Assembly: GCA_963836375.1 (NCBI GenBank)
Contig: CAWIJK010000002.1
Location: forward strand, 372,001-436,000
Direction: 5' to 3'
DNA: 64,000 bases
Origin: CAWIJK01 sp963836375
GTDB taxonomy: Bacteria > Actinomycetota > Acidimicrobiia > Acidimicrobiales > RAAP-2
Shown here piece after piece: positions 43,718 through 52,875 of this stretch (its first letter is position 1; each line of letters opens with the position of its first letter). The position numbers were made by a program, and so were the translations under genes. The notes under the pieces were generated by a model, which was not told where the DNA came from, did no database searches, and saw only the letters and a list, made by a program, of their open reading frames with translations.

Positions 43718-44523
43718 CCGACAGTTCGGCCACGGCGGATCCTGCTCTCGGGGGTCTCCGCGACCTCGGTCTCGTCGCCCACCAGGTTCGCTACGAGCAG
43801 CTGGCCTTCTGGGTCAACCGGATCGGCGCCGTCTTCACCGTCGGCTTCTCGGTGGTGTTCCTCGTCCTCTTGGGGGCGAGTGCCGGGAACTCGCGTATCA
43901 GCTATCTGGGGAACATCAAGCTCATCGACTACTACGTGCCCGGTTTTGTGGCCTACGGCGTCATGGCGGCCTGCTTCACGACCCTCGCCATCAACCTCGT
44001 GGTGCGGCGCGAGACCGGGCTCCTCAAGCGACTTCGACTGAGCCCGCTGCCGACCTGGGCCCTGCTGACCTCGATCTTCATCAGCACGATGATCGTGGCC
44101 TTCGTCCAGATCGTGCTGCTGCTGATCATCGGTCGCTTCGGCTACGGGGTCCACCTGCCCGAGTCGGCGGCCGCCTTCGTCGTGGTGGTCATCGTCGGCA
44201 TCCTGAGTTTCACGGCAATGGGGGTGGCCATGAGCACCATGATCCCCAACCAAGAGACCGCCGGCCCGGTGACCAGCATCGTGTTCTTCGTGCTTCTCTT
44301 CCTGTCCGGTCTGTGGTTCCCGCTCAGGGCGAACTCCGGCCTGGCCCAGTTCTCGAACTTCTTTCCCGTCCGACACTTCATCCTGGCGGTCTACGCCCCC
44401 TTTGAGTTCCAGCCCGGCGCGTCGGCGTGGGCCTGGCACGACGTCTTGGTCGTGGCCCTCTGGGGAGCGGCCGCCACTGTCGTCGCCCTCCGACGCTTCC
44501 GCTGGTCACCCCGCCGGCACTGA
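43714..44523 (+). CDS. ABC-2-type exporter permease
   Basis: 269 residues with six helices: AVFTVGFSVVFLVLLGAS, YYVPGFVAYGVMAACFTTLAI, WALLTSIFISTMIVAFVQIVLLLIIG, AAFVVVVIVGILSFTAMGVAM, SIVFFVLLFLSGLWFP, VLVVALWGAAATVVAL. It carries the ABC2_membrane pattern with the conserved RRETGLLKRLRLSPLP loop. Paired with the ATPase upstream it forms a DrrAB-like exporter, whose substrate (lipid, drug or polyketide) is unknown. Confidence 0.92.
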   Translation: MTDSSATADPALGGLRDLGLVAHQVRYEQLAFWVNRIGAVFTVGFSVVFLVLLGASAGNSRISYLGNIKLIDYYVPGFVAYGVMAACFTTLAINLVVRRETGLLKRLRLSPLPTWALLTSIFISTMIVAFVQIVLLLIIGRFGYGVHLPESAAAFVVVVIVGILSFTAMGVAMSTMIPNQETAGPVTSIVFFVLLFLSGLWFPLRANSGLAQFSNFFPVRHFILAVYAPFEFQPGASAWAWHDVLVVALWGAAATVVALRRFRWSPRRH

Positions 44524-44607
44524 GCCGGGTGGCCCGGCGTCGGGTCCCAGGCGCCGAGGCCACCTCGGACTGGGCGATGATGGTGCAGTGCGAGGGGGGA
44601 GTCGGTA

Positions 44608-47235
44608 ATGGCGCTCTGGCCGATCGTCGGGCGTGATCGGGAGCTCCAGGCGTTGGTCCGGGCCATGGAGGACCCCGCCTGCGGCGGAGTCGCCCTGGTC
44701 GGCTCGGCCGGGGTCGGCAAGACCCGGCTGGCCACCCGGGCGTCGGAGCTGGCGACGGAACGGGGGATGACCACGGTCTCGGTCCGGGCCACCCGGAGCG
44801 GCTCGGAGATCCCCTTCGCCGCCCTGGCCCCCTTCTTCGATCAGCTCGGGCTGCCGACCGAGATCGACGCCGGCCTCTTCCGGAGCGCCGCCGCGGCGGT
44901 GGACGAGCGACGTGGCGGCCACCGGTTCGTCCTCGTGGTCGACGACGCCCAGGACCTCGACGACGCCTCGTCGTCGCTGCTGGACCAGCTGGTGGACCGC
45001 GGCGGGACCTTCGTCGTGCTCACCGTCCGGCTCGGTGAACGCGATGCCGAGGCGGTGCTCGGGATGTGGAAGGACGAACAGATCCTCCGCATCGACGTGG
45101 GTCTCCTGGCCGACGACGCTTTGCGCACGATCGCTACGATGGCCGTCGGTGGCCCGCTCGACGGTGCCACCCTGCAGGCGATCATCACCGCCAGTGCGGG
45201 CAACGTGCTGTTCCTACGAGAGCTGGTCCTCGGTGCGGTCGAGTCCGGGGCCTTGACGTGCGACCTCGGGCTGTGGCGTCTGAGTGGTTCGTTGGCCCAC
45301 TCGCCCCGGCTGCTCGACCTGATCCAACAGCGTCTGGCCGGACTGTCCGAGCAGGAGAACGAGGCGCTCGAGCTGGTGGCCCTCGGTGACCCGGTCGAGC
45401 TCTCCCTGCTCAGCCGCCTGGTGCCGTTGGAGGCCGTGGAGCACCTCGAGGCCCGTGGCCTCCTCGACGCGCCCATCGGCGACTCGGGTGCCGAACTCCG
45501 GCTCAACCATCCCCTCTACGGCGAGATCGTCCGGGCCAAGATGCCCTCGTTGCGCAGGGCGCGATTGTGCCGTGCCCTGGCCGACGCCGCCGAGGTGGAC
45601 GGTGAGATCACCGGCCGCGACGTCCTAAGGGTCGCCGTGTGGCGCCTGGACGGGGGAGGGGAGGGCCGGCCCGAAACCATCGTCGCAGCCGCCCGGGCCG
45701 CGTTCAGGAGCGAGGACTTCGAGCTCTCGGTCCGCCTGGCCGAGACGGCCTGGGAGGAGTGGGGCCTGGTGGAGGCGGCCCTGATCCTGGGCGACGCCCT
45801 CGACTACTCGGGGCGGTGCCGGGAGGCCGAACAGCTCCTCGAGATCGCGTTCGAAAAGGCCACGACCGACCGCCAGCGCACGAGCCTGGTCGTCCGCAGG
45901 GCGGCCGCCCTGTTCCGGTCGCTCGCCGAGGGAGAGAAGGCGGACGAGGCCCTCGAGCAGGCGGCCGGCTTGGTCACCGACCACTCCTGTCGCCGTGAGC
46001 TCGACGCCGTGCGGGGCAACCATCTCCTGCTCGCCGGTGAGGTGGCGCGGGCCATCAGCCTGGACGAGGACCTGCTGGCCGAACCCGGCGACGCCGCCTT
46101 CGCCCAGGCGTCGCTCGACGTCGGCACGGCCCTGGCCCTGGCCGGCCGGACGACCGAGGCCATCGCGCAGACCGCGGCGGGCCTCGAGACCCGGCGCGAT
46201 CTCGACGACGAGGCGCAGCTCAGCGCGATCGGGGTCTTCTTGGTCGCCCAGGCCATGGCCTTCTTGCACGCCGGCCGGCTGGGCGAGGCCGAGGGCCTGA
46301 GCGAGGCCGGGTACAAGGTGGCCGTGGAGCGCCTCAACTCCCACGGACAGGCCTGGTTCGCGTCGGTGCTCGGTCTCGTCCGGCTGGCCCAGGGGCGGCT
46401 TTCCTCGGCGACCAATCTGTTCCGGGAAGTGGCCTCGTTGTTCGGTTCGTTCAACCATCCCGGGCGGGCATGGGGCCTCGGTGGGGCGGCCCTGGCCGCC
46501 GGGCAGATGGGTGACCCCCAGACCGCCTCGGTAGCCCTGGGCGAACTCGACGCCATGGCGCCCACCGCGGTCCACCTGATGGACGTCGGCATCGTGCGCG
46601 GTCGGGCCTGGAGCGCGGTGGCCGCCGGCGAGCTCTCGTCGGCCCGAACGACCCTGTGGGGGGCGGTGGCCCTGGCCGAGCAGTGGGGCCAACTGGCCGC
46701 CGCCTCCGAGGCTCTCCACGACCTGGTCAGGCTGGGGGATCGGTCGGTGGCCCCGGCAAGGTTGGAGGAACTGGCCGGCGAGGTCGACGGCAGTTTCATG
46801 GAGGCCCGAGTCCTCTACGGGCGGGCCGCCGCCGCGGGTGACCCAACCCTGGCCGCCGAGGCGGCCGACCGCTTCGAGACCGTGGGTGCGACCCTCTTCG
46901 CCGCCGAGGCGACCTCCCTCGAGCGCGAGCTGGCGGCCGGCCAGGGGCTGTCGCGCCGGGCCGCCGCCGCCGCCTCGCGGACCCGACGGCTCCTCGGGGG
47001 CTGCGAAGAGGTGCGGACGCCGGCGCTCAGCCGCCCGGGCCTGGGCGTGCAGCTCTCGGCCCGCGAGCACGAGGTGGCCCTGCTGGCCGCCCAGGACCTC
47101 ACCTCCCGCCAGATCGCCGACCGGCTCGTCCTGTCGGTCAGGACGATCGACAACCACCTCCAGCGGGTGTACATGAAGCTCGGGCTGTCGAGCCGGGCCG
47201 AGCTGGCGGACCACCTGCAGGCCACCTTGCACTGA
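44608..47235 (+). CDS. LuxR-family (LAL/AAA) transcriptional regulator
   Basis: 875 residues. N-terminal AAA/NTPase domain with Walker A GSAGVGKT at 32-39 and Walker B LVVDDAQDLD near 107-116. A long TPR-like helical middle (about 330-790) with repeats such as LEIAFEKATTDRQRT and ALSEAGYKVAVERL. C-terminal LuxR helix-turn-helix SAREHEVALLAAQDLTSRQIADRLVLSVRTIDNHLQRVYMKLG at about 812-855. Large ATP-binding LuxR (LAL) proteins act as inducer-sensing activators, often for export or secondary-metabolite clusters. It sits 84 bases after the exporter genes, on the same strand. Confidence 0.92.
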   Translation: MALWPIVGRDRELQALVRAMEDPACGGVALVGSAGVGKTRLATRASELATERGMTTVSVRATRSGSEIPFAALAPFFDQLGLPTEIDAGLFRSAAAAVDERRGGHRFVLVVDDAQDLDDASSSLLDQLVDRGGTFVVLTVRLGERDAEAVLGMWKDEQILRIDVGLLADDALRTIATMAVGGPLDGATLQAIITASAGNVLFLRELVLGAVESGALTCDLGLWRLSGSLAHSPRLLDLIQQRLAGLSEQENEALELVALGDPVELSLLSRLVPLEAVEHLEARGLLDAPIGDSGAELRLNHPLYGEIVRAKMPSLRRARLCRALADAAEVDGEITGRDVLRVAVWRLDGGGEGRPETIVAAARAAFRSEDFELSVRLAETAWEEWGLVEAALILGDALDYSGRCREAEQLLEIAFEKATTDRQRTSLVVRRAAALFRSLAEGEKADEALEQAAGLVTDHSCRRELDAVRGNHLLLAGEVARAISLDEDLLAEPGDAAFAQASLDVGTALALAGRTTEAIAQTAAGLETRRDLDDEAQLSAIGVFLVAQAMAFLHAGRLGEAEGLSEAGYKVAVERLNSHGQAWFASVLGLVRLAQGRLSSATNLFREVASLFGSFNHPGRAWGLGGAALAAGQMGDPQTASVALGELDAMAPTAVHLMDVGIVRGRAWSAVAAGELSSARTTLWGAVALAEQWGQLAAASEALHDLVRLGDRSVAPARLEELAGEVDGSFMEARVLYGRAAAAGDPTLAAEAADRFETVGATLFAAEATSLERELAAGQGLSRRAAAAASRTRRLLGGCEEVRTPALSRPGLGVQLSAREHEVALLAAQDLTSRQIADRLVLSVRTIDNHLQRVYMKLGLSSRAELADHLQATLH

Positions 47236-47435
47236 GAGGGCTCGGGGCTCGACCAGCGCCGGGCCGGGCGCCGCCCGGTCACGGAGTCCCGTGGGCCCCG
47301 GCGCCCTCGCCGGTGGTCGACCGGCTTCGGGCGGTGGCCGTCGAGTAGAACTCCCGGAGCGCGCGCGGGCGGCTAGCTTGACCCGTGGAACCGACGGGGT
47401 TGGCTCGGGTCACAACGGGCGGATTGGAGGCCGGA

Positions 47436-48023
47436 ATGGGCGGTACCGACGTCGTTCGGCTGGGACCTAGGAGCGAGGCGGGCGCGACGCCGGTCCGGCG
47501 TCGCCGGGTCGCGATAGCCACCATGGGTGCGGCCGCCGCCTTGGCCCTCGGTGCCTGCAGCCTGCACGTCACTTCCCACGGCGTCAGCGGGAACATCTTG
47601 GGCCACAGTTTCTCGGGGGCCACCGGGGCCCTCCCGACCGGTTTCCCGAGCGATGTCCCGGTCCCGGACAACTCCAGGGTCCTCGCCGGGGGCGGCACGT
47701 CCAACAACTGGGACGTCGCCTTCGCCGTGAAGGGGACGGTCTCGTCGGGCACCTCGGCCTATGCGGCCAAGCTCCGCTCGGCCGGCTACAGCGTTTCGAA
47801 AATCCAATCGGGCTCGGCGGACACGCCGACCAGCACCGCCTCGGGCTCCAACTCGACCCAGACCACGGTGAGTCTCAGCGGGTCGACCTTCACGGCGAAA
47901 AATTCCACGTGGGCGGTGGAGGTGGCGGCGGGCACGACCTCGGGCAGCACCAACGGGACCCTCAAGCCCGGGGAGTTCGCCCTCAACATCACCGTCGTTC
48001 CGGCGTCCCAAGCAGGAGGCTGA
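47436..48023 (+). CDS. Lipoprotein of unknown function
   Basis: 195 residues from ATG 47436, preceded by GGAGG. Arg-rich N-terminus, then LALGAC with lipidated Cys near residue 41. The mature part is Ser/Thr-rich (TSSGTSAYAAKLRSAGYSVSKI, TTSGSTNGTLKPGEFALNITVV), with one folded-looking unit PTGFPSDVPVPDNSRVLAGG that resembles bacterial PknH-like or YjgB-like surface domains only weakly. No family assigned; expected on the membrane outer face. Confidence 0.72.
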   Translation: MGGTDVVRLGPRSEAGATPVRRRRVAIATMGAAAALALGACSLHVTSHGVSGNILGHSFSGATGALPTGFPSDVPVPDNSRVLAGGGTSNNWDVAFAVKGTVSSGTSAYAAKLRSAGYSVSKIQSGSADTPTSTASGSNSTQTTVSLSGSTFTAKNSTWAVEVAAGTTSGSTNGTLKPGEFALNITVVPASQAGG

Positions 48024-48436
48024 GTCCCCTCGGAGTAGGCGCCGGCGTCCGGCGTCCGGCGTCCGGCGACCGGCCGACCCTCGGGCTGGGCGGTTCGGCG
48101 TGAGGGCAGTCCGGCGTGAGGTCAGCCCAGGCGTGCGGTGGGCCCCGGGCCCGCCCCCGGACCGGGATCGGCCAGGTGGGGCCCAGGGCCGGGTTGCCCG
48201 GCGAGCGGTCTTGGCACCCGGACAGCTCCCGAGGCGAGGACGGTGGTCCCTTCCCCAGGCGGTCGGCCGCCAGGTCGAGACCCGGGCCCAGGACCGCCCA
48301 GCGCGGTCTCGGGCGTTGCGCACCGCCGGTCCGTGAGGGTGGTCGGCGACGAAATGGTTGCGCTACCTGCGTGGTTCTCCTATCGTCCCTGTCAGCGAGG
48401 CAGGATGACCGGCAGGCCCACCATGGAGGTTGATCG
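48024..48436. other. Intergenic region with short tandem repeat
   Basis: No gene. Three tandem copies of GGCGTCC occur at 48044-48064. The sequence before 48437 (GGAGGTTGATCG) is the ribosome binding site of the next gene. Confidence 0.4.
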
Positions 48437-49927
48437 ATGAGTCACGACCAGCGGAGGCTTCCGGGCCGACGGCGGACGACGTTCAGTGCGCCAGGAGTTC
48501 TCGTCCGATGCGCCGCAGCCGCAGCTCTCGCCCTCTTCGGGGCCACCGCTGTGGCGGCGGTGGCCGGGGCGGCGCCGGCGCCCGAGCATCACGCTGCCCC
48601 GAGCGTCCACCACCAGGACGCACCCGGCTTCCCGGGGACGTCGACGACCGCGCCGTTCAACGAATGCCCGGCCGTCGGTGCCGACACGTCGTGCGCCATT
48701 CTCCTGGTCGTCACGTCGAGCGGCACCCAGGTTCTCTTCGACCCGTCACAGGGCCCCTACGACGGCTCCGACGACGAGATGGTCGGAATCGTCAACCAGA
48801 CGTCGGCTCCGGTGTACGGCCAGCAGCTGAGCTCGTCCCAGGACATCTTCGGGTTTGATGGCGACGGCATCTGCACCTACGCCACCGGTGGCCTCACCGG
48901 CGGCGGGTACACCGGCGACCAGTACTGCTCGGCGAGCCAGCTCGCCGGGACCGACCCGGGCGACTACCAGGGCCCCATTAACACCTACGGGGCCATCAAC
49001 AGCACCCAGACTGCCGGTGACGTCGTCTTCCCGTCCCCCGGCCTGGCGCCCGGCGCCAGCACGTACTTCTCGCTCGAGGACGCCCTGACCCCGGGCCAGA
49101 TCACGCCCGGCGTGCCCTTGTCGACCCCCCCCGGCTATGATCTGGCCGGATCCGACGGTGGCGTCTTCGTCTTCCCGGTGGGATCCTCGACGGGGTTCTT
49201 CGGTTCCCTGCCCGCCCTCGGGGTCAAGGTGAACAACATCGTGGGCATGGTGCCCACCAACAACTTCACCGGCTATGACCTGGTCGGTTCCGACGGTGGC
49301 GTCTTCGTCTTCCCGGTCGGGCTGGCCGCCGGGTTCTACGGGTCTTTGCCGCTGATCCACGTCACCGTCAACAACGTTGTGGGGATCGTGCCCACCAACG
49401 GTGACACCGGTTACGACCTCGTGGGGTCCGATGGCGGCGTCTTCGTGTTCCCGACCGGCCAATTGTCAGGCTTCTTCGGCTCGTTGCCCGGTCTCGGGGT
49501 CCACGTCAACAACATCGTGGGCATCGTGGCCAGTCCCGACGGCGGGGGTTACTTCCTGGTCGGCTCGGACGGCGGGGTCTTCCCGTTCGGCGACGCCCCG
49601 TTCCTCGGCTCCTTGCCCGGCATCGGGGTCTCGGTGAACAACATCGTGGGCATCGCCTCGACGCCTGACGGCCAGGGCTACTGGGTGGTCGGCTCGGACG
49701 GCTCGGTGTACGCCTTCGGTGACGCCCTGGCCTACGGCTCGCTCCCGGCCCTCGGGGTGAAGGTGTCCAACATCGTGAGCATCGTGCCGACGCCGGACGC
49801 CGGCGGGTACTGGCTCATCGGCACCGACGGCGGGGTCTTCTCCTTCGGCGATGCCAACAGCCTCGGTTCGCTCCCAGGACTGGGCCTCCACGTCAACAAC
49901 ATCGTGGGTGCAGTGCCCACGCTCTAG
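48437..49927 (+). CDS. Secreted protein of six SDGG-VF repeats (propeller-like)
   Basis: 496 residues. Signal peptide from about residue 25 (CAAAAALALFGATAVAAVAGAA). A unique N-terminal domain (about 55-230; SCAILLVVTSSGTQVLFDPSQ, four Cys in CPAVGADTSC and DGICTYATGG...QYCSAS) is followed by six repeats of ~43-46 residues with consensus GYxLVGSDGGVFxFGDAxFxGSLPxLGVxVNNIVGIVxTPD. Such repeats, each giving one blade or half-blade of a beta-propeller, are frequent in secreted proteins of Acidimicrobiia. Function unknown; a surface binding role is plausible. Confidence 0.87.
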   Translation: MSHDQRRLPGRRRTTFSAPGVLVRCAAAAALALFGATAVAAVAGAAPAPEHHAAPSVHHQDAPGFPGTSTTAPFNECPAVGADTSCAILLVVTSSGTQVLFDPSQGPYDGSDDEMVGIVNQTSAPVYGQQLSSSQDIFGFDGDGICTYATGGLTGGGYTGDQYCSASQLAGTDPGDYQGPINTYGAINSTQTAGDVVFPSPGLAPGASTYFSLEDALTPGQITPGVPLSTPPGYDLAGSDGGVFVFPVGSSTGFFGSLPALGVKVNNIVGMVPTNNFTGYDLVGSDGGVFVFPVGLAAGFYGSLPLIHVTVNNVVGIVPTNGDTGYDLVGSDGGVFVFPTGQLSGFFGSLPGLGVHVNNIVGIVASPDGGGYFLVGSDGGVFPFGDAPFLGSLPGIGVSVNNIVGIASTPDGQGYWVVGSDGSVYAFGDALAYGSLPALGVKVSNIVSIVPTPDAGGYWLIGTDGGVFSFGDANSLGSLPGLGLHVNNIVGAVPTL

Positions 49928-49977
49928 AACGGTCCCGGGCCGCCCCTGGGCGGACCCGGTCGATTCGTGAGCCGGAC

Positions 49978-50005
49978 GCCCCGCCGCCCTTAAGGGCGGC
50001 GGGGC
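49978..50005. terminator. 28-bp perfect palindromic hairpin
   Basis: GCCCCGCCGCCCTT pairs with AAGGGCGGCGGGGC directly, forming a 14-bp perfect stem (loop formed by the TTAA centre). It lies 51 bases after the stop of the repeat protein and before the DUF2237 gene, so it is the probable terminator. Confidence 0.7.
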
Positions 50006-50041
50006 GCTTCGGTCCGGGGCCCGGGCGTGGAGGAATGGGGA

Positions 50042-50401
50042 ATGGCCAAGAACGTGCTGGGCGGTGAGCTCGAGGCGTGCAGCACCGACCCTCTGACCGG
50101 TTTCTACCGCGACGGGTGCTGCAACACCGGGGCCGATGACGTCGGCGTCCACAGCGTGTGTGCGCTGGTGGACGACCAGTTCCTGGAATTCTCGCGGGCC
50201 GTGGGGAACGACCTCACCACACCCCAGCCGGCGGCCGGGTTCGCCGGGTTGAAGGCCGGTGACCGGTGGTGCCTGTGCGCCGCCCGCTGGAAGGAGGCCC
50301 TCGACGCCGGCCGAGCGCCGCGGGTCGTCCTGGAGGCCACCCACGCCTCGAGCCTCGAGTGGGCCTCGCTCGACGACCTGCGCCGCCACGCCGCGGACTG
50401 A
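50042..50401 (+). CDS. DUF2237 family protein
   Basis: 119 residues. Characteristic parts: NVLGGELEACSTDPLTGFYRDGCCNTG at about 4-30, GVHSVCALVDDQFLEFSRAVGNDLTTP at about 35-61, and GDRWCLCAARWKEALDAG at about 73-90. These small Cys-containing proteins are conserved in many bacteria, function unknown. It is followed 8 bases later by the MocA-type dehydrogenase. Confidence 0.92.
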   Translation: MAKNVLGGELEACSTDPLTGFYRDGCCNTGADDVGVHSVCALVDDQFLEFSRAVGNDLTTPQPAAGFAGLKAGDRWCLCAARWKEALDAGRAPRVVLEATHASSLEWASLDDLRRHAAD

Positions 50402-50409
50402 GACCGGCG

Positions 50410-51537
50410 GTGGACGCACCCCCGACCGCACAAGGACCCCCCCTCGGGATCGGGCTGGTGGGCTGCGGGGCCATCGGCCAGATCCACGCCGACGGTCTGG
50501 CCAAGCTGGTGGACGACGGCCTGGTCGTCGCGGTCGCCGCCGGTGACCCGTCGGCCGAGGGACGGGCCGCCGTCGAACGCAATTGCCACTTCGAGAAGCT
50601 CGAGGCCGACCCCTTCTCGGTCATCGAGGACCCCCGGGTCGACGCGGTGCTGGTGGCCGCGCCCACCATGGCCCACGTGGACCTGGTCGAGGCGACCCTG
50701 GCCGCCGGCAAGGCCCTCTTGTGCGAGAAGCCGCTGGCCCAGCGCTTCTCCGATGTCCAACGGCTCTGCGCGGCGGTGGCCGCGGCGCCGGTGACGGCCC
50801 AGGTCGGGTTCCACTCCCGGTTCCACCCCCTGGCCGACCGCTTGCGCCAGATGGTGGCCACGGCCGAGCTGGGCCCGCCGATGAGCTACCTGCTGCGCGA
50901 CGATCAGTTCTTCCCCTCCGGTGACTTCGTGGCCGGGCACTCGTCGTGGCGCCACGACGCCGCCCTGGCCGGGGGCGGAGCCCTGCTCGAGCACTCGATC
51001 CACGCGGCCGACCTGCTGGTCTGGGTCTTCGGGCCGGTGCGCCGGGTCTACGCCGCCACCCGCCACAGCTTCGGCTACGGGGTCGAGGACTCGGCCGTGG
51101 TCACCGTCGAGCACGAGAGCGGGGTCATCGGCAGCCTGGTCAGTGTCTTCAACGGGGTGCTCGGGCGCGAGGAGCGCCGGTGGGAGGTGTTCTTCGAGCA
51201 CGGGACCGTCGAGCTGACCTCGGACTTCATCGTCGGGGCGCCCGAGGACGGCCTGCTGGTGCAGCGACCGGCCACCCCGGCCGACCACCTCGATGTTGCC
51301 GCGTTGCGCGAGCGCTACTTCTCGGGTCTGGGGATCACCCGGCGCGACTTCCTCTTCTACCAGTACCCGGCCGACCGCTCCTGGGTCAGGGCCGTGGTCG
51401 CCGGGCACCCGGCGTCGCCGGGCTTCGCCGACGCGCTGGCCGCCCACGCCGTGGTCGAGGCCGCCTACCGCTCGGCCGACACCGCCGGCCCGGTCACCCT
51501 CACCGGCGACCCCCCCCTTCCCGACGGGCCGGGGTGA
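50410..51537 (+). CDS. Gfo/Idh/MocA-family oxidoreductase
   Basis: 375 residues from GTG 50410. The N-terminal Rossmann fold has GIGLVGCGAIGQIHADGL near 15-32; then the NAD-contact EKPLAQ near 111 and the C-terminal alpha/beta domain with GGGALLEHSIHAADLLVWVFG, containing the His usual at the active site. Sugar or inositol dehydrogenases of this family oxidise hydroxyls with NAD(P). The substrate is unknown; the GH78/IolB genes further on suggest a sugar or inositol context. Confidence 0.9.
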   Translation: MDAPPTAQGPPLGIGLVGCGAIGQIHADGLAKLVDDGLVVAVAAGDPSAEGRAAVERNCHFEKLEADPFSVIEDPRVDAVLVAAPTMAHVDLVEATLAAGKALLCEKPLAQRFSDVQRLCAAVAAAPVTAQVGFHSRFHPLADRLRQMVATAELGPPMSYLLRDDQFFPSGDFVAGHSSWRHDAALAGGGALLEHSIHAADLLVWVFGPVRRVYAATRHSFGYGVEDSAVVTVEHESGVIGSLVSVFNGVLGREERRWEVFFEHGTVELTSDFIVGAPEDGLLVQRPATPADHLDVAALRERYFSGLGITRRDFLFYQYPADRSWVRAVVAGHPASPGFADALAAHAVVEAAYRSADTAGPVTLTGDPPLPDGPG

Positions 51538-51642
51538 GCCGCCCGCGGGCCGCCTCGTCTACCGTGGTTACGGGCCGTGGGGTGCGTCAGCGCAGGAACG
51601 ACCGGGCCGACCCGACGCCGGGCACGGTCGGATGGAGCGGAC

Positions 51643-52086
51643 ATGTTCTCGTCGATCGTCGTCGGTACGGATGACTCGCAGACGGCGAGGCGTGCCGTGG
51701 CCGTCGCCGGGGTCCTGGCCCGCAAGTTCGGGGCCCGACTGCATCTGGTCCATGGCTTCCGTGACCCCGGGGAGGTGCCGGGCGCGCCGTCGGCCCGGGC
51801 ACCGGGCGGCGCGGGGGCCCGGGAGGCGTCGGTGTGGCGCCGCTCCAGCGAGGACCTCCTGGCGGCTGCGGCCGAGGACCCCAACCTCCACGACGTCGAC
51901 GTGGCCCTCCATTCGGTGGCGGGCGGCGCGGCCGAGGTCATCATCGTGGTGGCCGAGCGGGTCGGGGCCGACCTGATCGTCGTGGGGAACCGGGGCATGC
52001 AGGGCGTCCGCCAGCCCCCCGAGGCGGTGCCGAACCTGGTGGCCCATCGGGCTCCCTGCCACGTGCTGATCGCCAAGACCACCTGA
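51643..52086 (+). CDS. Universal stress protein (UspA family)
   Basis: 147 residues. Fold: SSIVVGTDDSQTARRAVAVAG at the start, ADLIVVGNRGMQG near 110-122. The usual ATP motif G-x2-G-x9-G(S/T) lacks the last part (the third Gly is replaced: PPEAVPN follows), so ATP binding may be altered. C-terminal RAPCHVLI strand is typical. It sits just before an SDR gene (11 bases). Confidence 0.88.
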   Translation: MFSSIVVGTDDSQTARRAVAVAGVLARKFGARLHLVHGFRDPGEVPGAPSARAPGGAGAREASVWRRSSEDLLAAAAEDPNLHDVDVALHSVAGGAAEVIIVVAERVGADLIVVGNRGMQGVRQPPEAVPNLVAHRAPCHVLIAKTT

Positions 52087-52097
52087 ACGGAGGACTG

Positions 52098-52871
52098 ATG
52101 GAGCTACGGGGAGCGGTCGCCGTGGTGACCGGCGCTTCGGCCGGTCTGGGTCGGCGCTTCGCCCTCGACCTGGCGGCGGCCGGGGCGGTGGTGACCGGCG
52201 TGGCCCGGCGGGCCGATCTGCTGGCCGACCTCGCCGGGGAGCTGGCGCGGGTGTCGCCCGGCTCGTCGACCGCCGTGTGTGACGTCAGCGACACCGGGCG
52301 GTTCACGGCGCTGCTGGCCGATCTCGAGGCCCGCCAGGGCCGCATCGACCTGTTGGTCAACAACGCCGGCATCGGTGAACCGGTCGAGGGACCCGACGAG
52401 CTCTCTCGCCACCGCACGGTGATGGCCACCAACTACTTCGCCCCGGTGGCCGGGACCTACGCCGTGCTGCCCGGGATGCTGGCCCGGCGCCGTGGCGTGG
52501 TGGTCAACGTCTCGTCGGACAGCGGGCGGGCTCCCGGGCCCGGTGACGTCGCCTATGCGCCGTCGAAGGCCGCACTGAGCGCGTTCACCGAGAGCCTCTC
52601 GTATGGGACCGAGGGGACCGGGGTCCACCTCCACCTGTTGTATCCGGGCTGGGTGCCCACCGCCATGGGGGCGGGGGCGGTGGCCCGGGGCATGGCCACC
52701 CCGCCCCGGGCGGTCAGGCGCACCCCCGAGCAGGTCTCGGCCCTCCTGCTGGCCCGCATGGGCGGCCCCAGGGTCGACATCGACGCCACCTGGGTGGCCC
52801 GGCTGGCCCCAGTGGCCCGGTCGCTGGTGCCCGGCCTCTACCGCCGGGGCATCCGCCGCTCCGGCGCCTGA
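52098..52871 (+). CDS. Short-chain dehydrogenase/reductase
   Basis: 257 residues. TGASAGLG at about 11-18, LVNNAGIGEP near 90, Ser in VVNVSSDSG, catalytic YAPSK near 154. The C-terminal YPGWVPTAMGAGA is typical of classical SDRs. Cofactor NAD(P) cannot be distinguished. ATG follows GGAGG by 5 bases; cotranscribed with the stress protein. Confidence 0.9.
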   Translation: MELRGAVAVVTGASAGLGRRFALDLAAAGAVVTGVARRADLLADLAGELARVSPGSSTAVCDVSDTGRFTALLADLEARQGRIDLLVNNAGIGEPVEGPDELSRHRTVMATNYFAPVAGTYAVLPGMLARRRGVVVNVSSDSGRAPGPGDVAYAPSKAALSAFTESLSYGTEGTGVHLHLLYPGWVPTAMGAGAVARGMATPPRAVRRTPEQVSALLLARMGGPRVDIDATWVARLAPVARSLVPGLYRRGIRRSGA

Positions 52872-52875
52872 GCGG

